This document shows, one piece after another, positions 25,801 to 30,845 of a stretch of DNA of 30,845 nucleotides. The DNA comes from DATLBY01 sp035526665 (GTDB lineage Bacteria > Acidobacteriota > Terriglobia > Bryobacterales > Bryobacteraceae), in contig DATLBY010000095.1 in the NCBI GenBank assembly GCA_035526665.1, positions 1-30,845 of the forward strand, read 5' to 3'. Within the stretch, counting starts at the first letter, position 1, and each line of letters begins with the position of its first letter. Below the pieces are notes generated by a model. That model had not been told where the DNA came from. It saw only the letters and a program-made list of their open reading frames with translations, and searched no databases. A program made the translations under genes and the position numbers.

Positions 25801-25946
25801 TGCAGTTCCGCTGGGAGATGTTTAACGCCTTCAACAACGTTAACCTTGGCAATCCATCCACTAATACAGGGGATGCACGGTTCGGCCGTATCAGCAGCGC
25901 GAGCACTGCCCGGGAAATGCAAGCTGGCTTGAAGTTGCTGTTTTGA
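22800..25946 (+). CDS. Oar-like TonB-dependent receptor 2
   Basis: A 1048-residue outer-membrane receptor starting at GTG 22800, chosen for its AAGGAG site and because it begins a clean signal peptide (VRQITSLFIASAMGTVLL, ending SQAQTT). A carboxypeptidase-regulatory-like domain covers about 28-115 (GKIVGNARDSSDSIVAGVAV). The plug has IVDLPLNGRNFLQLAALTNG and AIEEFKIMQNSYSAEYGRG, then GTNALHGSVFEFLRNDKLDARN, and the barrel ends in REMQAGLKLLF with a terminal Phe. The architecture is the same as receptor 1 but about 100 residues shorter, with clearly different extracellular loops, so probably a different ligand. It is divergent from the secreted amidohydrolase, which may process its ligand. 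Its TGA stop directly abuts the TAA of the convergent MFS gene. Confidence 0.93.
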   Translation: MRQITSLFIASAMGTVLLMNVPSQAQTTYGKIVGNARDSSDSIVAGVAVTVINEATGERSVQSTNDQGAYAFNALYPGTYTVQAEHTGFRPIHIQHITLQVNQTARFDLVLEVGQVSESVNVTAAVPVLATDTSDVGQVITTRQIVDLPLNGRNFLQLAALTNGVVLSGTTESGGPNFLSEGGRPTQNSFLIDGVETRIQREGRYGLNLSVDAIEEFKIMQNSYSAEYGRGTTIVNAAIRSGTNALHGSVFEFLRNDKLDARNAFDLTGRKPPLRQNQFGASLGGPIRRDKLFYFANYEGQRVRRGASRFTSVPTPAMLAGDLRGMATAIDPETGAPFPDNRIPAARISQFAKAAIPYFPAPTSSALINLNYQAVLSNPTDMNQGTGRLDYILSTNDRLSGHYTAFDYRNVNVGTLPFSGTQGFSRVKNVAAEHVHNFSPRLLNTFRFGWVYTDTYTGPDQLLDKDVTREFGLKNLSPEPQAYAPPGINIQGFGSIGSQSWIPNGAVDNNTQFVEQLVYTRGRHSFKAGADVRRLRYDDLGYAIQNGTYGFANQYTGNAVADFLLGIPQTAYAHRSGGKGFSFKTSNTEYSFYGQDDIKLSRNLTVNAGLRYEFVQWPQEANNEFSVWNFEKGRLDFAGKELSRRIAPTDKNNLAPRLGFAYTPFKKTVVRAAGGFTYGNFRQWEVALFHFSPPFVYENLDSNDFPKPRFTTSTLWPAPEPLDRVDFRTVTVNYQSPDKVLPLTYQWTFGIQQELMRNLLFEVGYVGNRSVRQPNRWDANPARQDADLSRPTPIQSRRPYQNVGFVSGNTSMAWSTYNALNLRVERRYSSGLSLLGAYTWSKAMAIRSFDNFTVMDIDNMRTNYGPANDFTHNAVISYIYDLPFGTGKAILGDIPGVLNQIVGGWQINGITTFRSGAALSLSSPVSNNRGNRAGNRPDRLADGNLPNSERKVEKWFDTAAFKDPRLGTYGNAGEGILRGPGLVNWDVSLFKNFRIVENKTLQFRWEMFNAFNNVNLGNPSTNTGDARFGRISSASTAREMQAGLKLLF

Positions 25947-27209
25947 TTATTCCGGCGTGGCGGACTTCAGGGGCAAGGTAGATCCCTGTGCAAGGGACGC
26001 TTTCATCCGCTCAAGTCCACCAACTCCGGTGAATAACAGGCACGCCGCCGCCAGCACGGGAGCGACGCCGGCGATCGCCAGCGCGACCTCGAACTGCTTC
26101 TGCGGCCCCAGGATCCAGCCGGTAATCAGTGGCGCTGCCGCGCCTGCCAACTGGGAAATGGTATTCAAATACCCAATGGTGCGCCCCACCAGATTCGCCG
26201 GCGCTGCCTGCTGCGAAAGCGCCCAGTAATTCGAATTGCCGATTCCAGCCGCGCACACCGCGAACACGAGGATAGGCAAAACAGCTTCCCGCCCCGGCAG
26301 CACAAGTAGCAGCAACACCGAGCCGGATCCTAGATAGCCGGCCGCGCAGAACCAGAGCCGGACGCGAAACACAGAGCCCAGGCGCTTCACCAACCTGTCC
26401 GCGAGCGTGCCGCCGGCAATGTTGATTACCGCCATGGTGAACAACGGCACCGACAGCACCCGCCCCATTTCGGTGGTGGAGAATCCACGGGTCGATGTCA
26501 AGTAAGTCGGCACCCAGGTCAGCAGAAAATACCAAAAATACGAGGACAGAAAAATGCAGAGAGATGTCGCCCAAAACCCGCGCATCGCCAGCACCTCCCG
26601 CCACGGGATGCCACGTAACGGGATCGACGGATTCGTCTCGGTCTTTGCTCGAGCATCGTCGCGTGGAGCCAGCCACAGCCAGATGGGAAGCCAAACCAGT
26701 GCGCCCAGTCCGGTAAAGATGAACATGGCGCGCCAGCCAAACTGCACGATAAGGTGCGTGCCCAGCAAGGTCCCGGCCGCCGGACCGAAGTTCTGCCCCG
26801 CGATATAAATTGCCGTAGGCAGCCCTAATTCCGCGCCCGAAAAATTGCGCCGGATAAACGAGAGGCTCGCAATCGGCCCTACTGCCTCCGCCACTCCGAG
26901 CAGCAAACGTAATAAGAGGATGTCAGTCAGCCCCCGGCTAAATCCGATGGCCGCCGAAGCTATCGACCACAACCCAAACGCCACCGCATACAGAGTGCGG
27001 ATGCCGAAGCGGTCCACCGCGGTTCCGGCCGGAATCTGAAACAGCCCGTACGTCCAGAAAAACGCCGATAGCAGAAGTCCCATAGATGCCGGCTGGAAGC
27101 CGAACTCACGCATCATGGAGGGGGCCGCGATCCCGAGGTTTCCGCGATCTACGTAACTGATGACAATGCCGAAGAAAATGAGTGCGACAACGACCCAGCG
27201 CCGGGTCAT
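25947..27209 (-). CDS. MFS transporter, ACS (anion:cation symporter) family
   Basis: A 420-residue inner-membrane protein with about 12 hydrophobic segments. The first loop after helix 1 contains YVDRGNLGIAAPSM, typical of the ACS family (sialate, hexuronate, glucarate, galactonate and dipeptide-type anion symporters). The MFS signature appears as GTAVDRFGIR in loop 2-3, and RLLLGVAEAVGPIASLSFIRRNF occupies helix 4-5. The long central loop (about 190-215) is charged. It would move an organic anion, such as an N-acyl amino acid or sugar acid, with protons; specificity is unknown. It is the last gene of the operon with the D-aminoacylase, whose stop lies 53 bases upstream. That spacer contains an 11-codon ORF with a good GGGAG whose stop overlaps the MFS ATG; otherwise the MFS gene has no Shine-Dalgarno sequence. 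In microcystin degraders an MFS gene (mlrD) accompanies mlrC, an intriguing parallel but not proof. Confidence 0.9.
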   Translation of the reverse strand: MTRRWVVVALIFFGIVISYVDRGNLGIAAPSMMREFGFQPASMGLLLSAFFWTYGLFQIPAGTAVDRFGIRTLYAVAFGLWSIASAAIGFSRGLTDILLLRLLLGVAEAVGPIASLSFIRRNFSGAELGLPTAIYIAGQNFGPAAGTLLGTHLIVQFGWRAMFIFTGLGALVWLPIWLWLAPRDDARAKTETNPSIPLRGIPWREVLAMRGFWATSLCIFLSSYFWYFLLTWVPTYLTSTRGFSTTEMGRVLSVPLFTMAVINIAGGTLADRLVKRLGSVFRVRLWFCAAGYLGSGSVLLLLVLPGREAVLPILVFAVCAAGIGNSNYWALSQQAAPANLVGRTIGYLNTISQLAGAAAPLITGWILGPQKQFEVALAIAGVAPVLAAACLLFTGVGGLERMKASLAQGSTLPLKSATPE

Positions 27210-27241
27210 GGGTGGAACCGTGTCTTAAATTCACTGATCAT
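27206..27241 (-). other. Short coupling ORF before the MFS gene
   Basis: ATG 27241 to TGA 27208-27206 encodes 11 residues (MISEFKTRFHP). GGGAG lies 9 bases before its ATG, and its TGA overlaps the MFS ATG as ATGA. Because the MFS gene has no ribosome site of its own, this mini-ORF may load ribosomes by translational coupling. No peptide function is implied. Confidence 0.4.
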
Positions 27242-27262
27242 AAAAACCGGCTCCCTCCGTAT

Positions 27263-28762
27263 TTACGTTATCCCAATGGCGCCTGAGATCACGGCGCCGT
27301 TCTTCACGACCGCCGTGATCCCTTCCGGCGGCAGATCGGGCGATTCGTACGTTGCCCGGCTCTGAATCTTCGCGGGATCGAAAATCGTCAGGTCGGCCGC
27401 GTAGCCTTCGCGCAGCAGCCCGCGGTCGCGCAGCCCAAGCCGGGCGGCGGGCTTGCCGGTAATCTTGTGCACCGCTTCCGCCAGTCCCATCCAGCCGCGC
27501 TCGCGCACCACCGACCCCAACAGCTCCGGAAAGGTTCCGTGCAGCCGCGGATGCGGCCGGCCGTTCACATAGAAACCGTCGCTGATCACCGAGCAGAGCG
27601 GATGAGTGAGCAACTGCCGCAAGTTCGGCTCGCTCTGGTTGAACGAGATCACGTTCACCGCCGCCTGCTCTTCCATCAGCAAATCCAGCGCCGCATCCAC
27701 CGGCGCCACGCCTCGCAGCGGACCGGCCTCCTCCAGAGTCTTTCCGACCAGGTATTGATTCGCGCTTGAGCCGGTTGCGGAAATTGTAATATCGCTCCAT
27801 TGCTGCGCCTTCGACGCTTCCATCTCCTGCCGGATCAGCAAACGGGTGGCCGCATCCGCCAGGCGCGCCAGCAGCGCCTCGGTCCCGCCATCCAGCGACC
27901 AGGCCGGGAGCCATTGCGTCAGTACTGTGCTGCCGCATTGGTAGGGATAAATATCAAACTCGACGTCGACGCCGTCTGCCCGCGCCGCCCCAATCTCATC
28001 CAGCGCCTGCTGTTGCAGATCCCAATTGGTCCGGCCCGCGGCCTGCAAGTGGGAAATCTGCAGCCGGCAACCGGTGGCGCGAGCCAGGGCGATTTGCTCC
28101 CGCACCGCATCCACCAGACCCGCGGCGTAGCTGCGCATGTGTGTTGCATAGAGCTTCCCGCGGCGCGCGACCGTCGTGCACAACTGCTCCAGCTCTTCGC
28201 GGCCGGCGCTCGAACCCGGCGCGTACATCAGTCCGGTGGAGAATCCCACGCACCCGGCGGCCAGCGAATCGTCGAGAAGTCCGTCCAATTGATCCATCTG
28301 TGCCGTGCTTAACGGGCCCTGCGCCAGGCCGGCCACAGCCACCCGTAAACTGCCATGCCCGGCGAGAGCGCCAACCCGGACGGGACCGCCCGAGGACTCG
28401 ACTGATTTTAAATAATCGGCCGCCGACGCCCAACCCCAGCCATCGCGCTTGCCCAGAATGCCGCCCCCGAACTCGCACAGTTCGTGGGCGTGCCCGCCCT
28501 GGGGAAATGGCGAAAATCCACAGTTGCCGACTACTTCCGTAGTCACGCCCTGTAGCACCTTCTCGCGCCGCTCATCCTCCAGCACCTGCAAATCCGAATG
28601 ACTATGGAGATCAATAAATCCAGGCGCAACCAGCAATGCGCCGGTAGCCGGAGGATTGGGCAGCCGCTCAATGGCAACCAGCAAGCCTCCATCGACCTGC
28701 AGGTTTCCACGGAATGGCTCAGCCCCCGACCCATCCACGATACTGACGTTTTCTAATCGCAC
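27263..28762 (-). CDS. N-acyl-D-amino-acid deacylase (D-aminoacylase)
   Basis: A 499-residue amidohydrolase-superfamily protein. The frame is open to ATG 28816, but the start is placed at GTG 28762: it lies 7 bases after the upstream stop, has GAGG 5 bases before it, and gives the usual family N-terminus (VRLENVSIVDGSG). Metal-site residues seen in D-aminoacylases are present: H53 and H55 (IDLHSHSD), C81 in VVGNCGFSP, H208 in ATHMRSY, H238 in QISHLQ, and D395 in ISDGFYVN, followed by HPRLHGTFP. The enzyme hydrolyses N-acyl-D-amino acids to a free D-amino acid plus a carboxylate, in the cytoplasm (no signal peptide). It follows the two Tat-exported paralogs and precedes the MFS carrier, so the carrier may import its N-acylated substrate. 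It provides the strongest single link of this window to D-amino acids. Side-chain preference is not readable. Confidence 0.92.
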   Translation of the reverse strand: MRLENVSIVDGSGAEPFRGNLQVDGGLLVAIERLPNPPATGALLVAPGFIDLHSHSDLQVLEDERREKVLQGVTTEVVGNCGFSPFPQGGHAHELCEFGGGILGKRDGWGWASAADYLKSVESSGGPVRVGALAGHGSLRVAVAGLAQGPLSTAQMDQLDGLLDDSLAAGCVGFSTGLMYAPGSSAGREELEQLCTTVARRGKLYATHMRSYAAGLVDAVREQIALARATGCRLQISHLQAAGRTNWDLQQQALDEIGAARADGVDVEFDIYPYQCGSTVLTQWLPAWSLDGGTEALLARLADAATRLLIRQEMEASKAQQWSDITISATGSSANQYLVGKTLEEAGPLRGVAPVDAALDLLMEEQAAVNVISFNQSEPNLRQLLTHPLCSVISDGFYVNGRPHPRLHGTFPELLGSVVRERGWMGLAEAVHKITGKPAARLGLRDRGLLREGYAADLTIFDPAKIQSRATYESPDLPPEGITAVVKNGAVISGAIGIT

Positions 28763-28769
28763 CGGCGCC

Positions 28770-30011
28770 TCAACTTTGCGGAAATTGCGGCGTTGCCGCC
28801 GCTTTATATGCCACATTCAAATGCGGCGTGTCCAATCTCGCCTGGCCCTGCAACTTCGATGTGAGACAACTTTCCAAAATTCCGCTGACCAGCAATGTCC
28901 GATCCACGGGGTAGGGCCCTTTCCCTGTCTCAAACATTTCTTCGACCTTATGCATGAGACAAGCCGAGTAGGTGACGTTAGGTTCCGGCGGCAGCAAGAA
29001 CTGCAACGATTGCGGACCGCGCATCCCCTTCACCCGTGCGGCAAAGTTAAAATCTTTCAGCGCGCCAGTGAGCATCAGCAGAGTAGCTTTCAGCCCGTCC
29101 CGGTATTCAATGAAGTAAGCGGCCGGGTTCGCCACCAGTTTGGGCAATACTCCATCGCGCACCATATCCTGCGGGCGGCTGTCAGCCAGGGACAAACCGA
29201 GCGGCGTATCGCTGCGGGACAGCGCGGACGACAATAATTCCTTGGAGTAACGCCCTTGCTCTCCGGCCTTCCAAACTGCGTCGCCCTCTATCATCTGGAC
29301 TGATTTCACCCCGGTCTCTCCGCGCCCGCGCCGCTCCACCATGCACTGCATGGCTTCGAGGGCGTGAAAGTCCATCGGGTCTGATCCGCCTGTTCCCACC
29401 ATCAGCGCCTCTTCAATATGGCAGCCCAGCGGCAGGTCAAAGGCCGGCAGCCGCCAGGTCACCGGCAGCGACGAGCCGGCCAGCATGGGGAAGCGCAGCT
29501 GCCGCGAGGCATCCACCATCGCTTTCGCCTTGTCAAAACTGTAGGAAAGGTGCTTATCGTTGAATACCGGGACGGCGCGCCCATCCTTCTCGAACACCTT
29601 CACGCACTGCTGGAAAAACTCGTAGCGCGGATACTGAATCTGGCCTTTTTCGTTCCGCGGGTAGTCCCCATGTTCGCCGATGATCAGTACCGCATCCACC
29701 GCCAGCTTATCGCCGCCGCAGCGCAATGCCTCTGCAATCGTGGGATACACCTGGAAACCGAATTCTCTTGCCCGCTCGCCCGAAAGATCACCGGCGGGTT
29801 TTTGATCCACGTAGAGCGACACGACCTTCCAATTGGGCTTGTGCCAGGCGCCTTCCAGCGGATACCCAACCAGCCAGCGGTCTCCCATGTGCTCCGCGTG
29901 CGACAGGTAGCGGTACACCGTTGTAACAATGGCGAGGCGCTTGGCGCCGCCCATCTGTGCCGCGGGTATTGCGCCGGCGGCGGATTGCAGGAATGTTCTT
30001 CGCGTCAGCAT
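28770..30011 (-). CDS. Tat-exported uncharacterised protein, Gfo/Idh-like fold suspected (paralog 2)
   Basis: A 413-residue protein, member of the same unnamed family as 18628-19863 and 30015-30845. The Tat signal is LTRRTFLQSAAGAIPAA. Conserved blocks: GEHGDYPRNEK (112-122), VPVFNDKHLS (147-156), FPMLAGSSLPVTWRLP (about 174-189), DFHALEAMQCMVERRGRGE, EYRDGLKATLLMLTG and YPVDRTLLVSG. As in paralog 1, the PVFNDK segment sits where Gfo/Idh enzymes carry their EKP lysine, while the first strand (LAIVTTVYRYLSHA) lacks a GxGxxG loop. GGAGGAG inside the end of paralog 3 and a gap of 3 bases (TAA CCC ATG) make a tight operon; the deacylase GTG follows 7 bases after its stop. Function unknown. Duplicated members next to each other suggest ligand diversification or a heteromeric complex. 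Confidence 0.8.
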   Translation of the reverse strand: MLTRRTFLQSAAGAIPAAQMGGAKRLAIVTTVYRYLSHAEHMGDRWLVGYPLEGAWHKPNWKVVSLYVDQKPAGDLSGERAREFGFQVYPTIAEALRCGGDKLAVDAVLIIGEHGDYPRNEKGQIQYPRYEFFQQCVKVFEKDGRAVPVFNDKHLSYSFDKAKAMVDASRQLRFPMLAGSSLPVTWRLPAFDLPLGCHIEEALMVGTGGSDPMDFHALEAMQCMVERRGRGETGVKSVQMIEGDAVWKAGEQGRYSKELLSSALSRSDTPLGLSLADSRPQDMVRDGVLPKLVANPAAYFIEYRDGLKATLLMLTGALKDFNFAARVKGMRGPQSLQFLLPPEPNVTYSACLMHKVEEMFETGKGPYPVDRTLLVSGILESCLTSKLQGQARLDTPHLNVAYKAAATPQFPQS

Positions 30012-30014
30012 GGG

Positions 30015-30845
30015 TTAGCTCCTCCAAAAGGTCGACTCTGGCGTAGGCTGATACCGGATCGCCAGATGCGGCGTCTCCACCTTTGTCTGTTTGCGATACA
30101 GGCTCTCCACTCCCGCGGCGGTAAGCCCCGTAGTCAGCAGAGTGCGCTCCAGCGGATATGTCGGTTTCCCCGTCAGGTACATCTTCTCCGCATTATTCAC
30201 GAGCGGACTGAAAAAACTGGCCAGCGTAGTACGCCCGTCCGGCATGGGCAGGTACATCTGCGTGGACCACGGCTTCCGCTGGCCCTCCACATACGCGGCG
30301 AAATTGAAGTCGCGCAGCAGCCCGCCCATCAGGAGCATGGTGCATTTCAGTCCGTCCGCGTGTTCATAGCGGTAGGCTACCGGATCTTTCACCAGCCGTT
30401 GCATGTCATCAACGGAAGGAAAGACGTTGCTAAAACCCGGACGCGCGGGCGTCAGAGTGTGGCTGCGGCACAGCGCCGACTCCATTAACTCCCGCGGCCA
30501 GACTCCATCCCGCAGCGCCTTCCAAAACTCCGGGCCGCGGTATGCCTGCACCCACTTCACCCCAGACTCACCGCCGCGCCTTCGCTCCACCATGCATTGA
30601 ATGGTCTCCAGGCCATGGAAATCATAGCTGTCCACGCCGCCGTAGCATACGCACAACGCTTCTCGAATCCGCGAACCCATCGGCATCTCGACTGACGGCG
30701 TGCGCCACGTCACCGGCAGGCTGGATCCCGCCATAAAGGCGAACCCCATCTCGCGCGACGTATCGTACATCTTGCGCGCCCATTCCCAATTCCACGAAAG
30801 ATGTTTGTCGTTGAAGACCGGCACGGAGCGATTGCTCTTGCGGAA
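30015..30845 (-). CDS. Uncharacterised protein, paralog 3 (5' end outside the window)
   Basis: A partial gene: 276 codons of the C-terminal part are visible and the frame stays open to the right edge. The GTG at 30824 lies within the conserved SVPVFNDKHLS segment and is not a true start. The remaining sequence matches paralogs 1 and 2 throughout: AGSSLPVTWRTP, DFHGLETIQCMVERRRGGESGV, EHADGLKCTMLLMGG, YPLERTLLTTG and a C-terminal ETPHLAIRYQP. By analogy about 145 residues, including any Tat signal, lie beyond the window. It is the most upstream visible gene of the operon running to the MFS transporter. Function unknown; see paralog 1 for the Gfo/Idh-like argument. Confidence 0.8.
   Translation of the reverse strand, partial: FRKSNRSVPVFNDKHLSWNWEWARKMYDTSREMGFAFMAGSSLPVTWRTPSVEMPMGSRIREALCVCYGGVDSYDFHGLETIQCMVERRRGGESGVKWVQAYRGPEFWKALRDGVWPRELMESALCRSHTLTPARPGFSNVFPSVDDMQRLVKDPVAYRYEHADGLKCTMLLMGGLLRDFNFAAYVEGQRKPWSTQMYLPMPDGRTTLASFFSPLVNNAEKMYLTGKPTYPLERTLLTTGLTAAGVESLYRKQTKVETPHLAIRYQPTPESTFWRS

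Noticed and set aside
28763..28816. ATG 28816 as start of the D-aminoacylase
   Set aside because: It would overlap the end of paralog 2 by 47 bases with a very basic non-family N-terminus; GTG 28762 has GAGG and correct spacing.

Overview
The window comes from a high-GC bacterium that is most likely an acidobacterium of the Solibacter/Bryobacter type. This is inferred from gene content. There are two very large Oar-like TonB-dependent receptors with N-terminal carboxypeptidase-regulatory domains, many Tat-exported enzymes, M81 (MlrC-type) peptidases, a UnbV/FG-GAP protein, and several GTG/TTG starts. No rRNA, tRNA, CRISPR array, insertion sequence or phage gene was seen. Coding density is very high, and no stretch over about 300 bases lacks a gene.

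Layout. (A) 1-511 (-) is the N-terminal part of a secreted FG-GAP/UnbV-type protein. (B) 607-8559 (-) is a tight five-gene operon. In order of transcription it encodes a MatB-like malonyl-CoA synthetase, a DSD1/D-threonine-aldolase-type PLP enzyme, a class I/II aminotransferase, a large FAD/Fe-S 2-hydroxyacid dehydrogenase, and a MatC-type dicarboxylate carrier. Three of its four junctions are 4-base ATGA overlaps. (C) A secreted CocE/NonD-type hydrolase (8622-10370, -) is divergent from a membrane-dipeptidase-type M19 enzyme (10450-11640, +), which is followed by TonB receptor 1 (11757-15197) and a coupled 60-residue small protein. (D) 15463-17095 (-) pairs a Tat-exported SelA/DgaE-like PLP enzyme with a RidA protein carrying a signal peptide. 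(E) 17147-21411 (+) is an operon of cytoplasmic MlrC, a Tat-exported unknown protein, and secreted MlrC. (F) A secreted amidohydrolase (21412-22710, -) is divergent from TonB receptor 2 (22800-25946, +). (G) 25947-30845 (-) holds two tandem paralogs of the unknown protein from E, then an N-acyl-D-amino-acid deacylase, then an ACS-family MFS transporter.

How they may work together (inference). The families M81/MlrC, M19 dipeptidase, D-aminoacylase, DSD1-type PLP enzyme, RidA, S15-like hydrolase and amidohydrolase are recurrently linked to breakdown of D-amino-acid-containing or N-acylated peptides. The receptors would import large ligands, periplasmic enzymes would trim them, the MFS and MatC carriers would move products across the inner membrane, and operon B would convert amino, hydroxy and oxo acids and a short diacid into central metabolism. 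The least described element is the three-copy Tat-exported family. By sequence pattern it looks like a degenerate Gfo/Idh/MocA-like Rossmann protein without the usual glycine-rich nucleotide loop. The second novelty candidate is the apparently extracytoplasmic PLP enzyme plus RidA pair.
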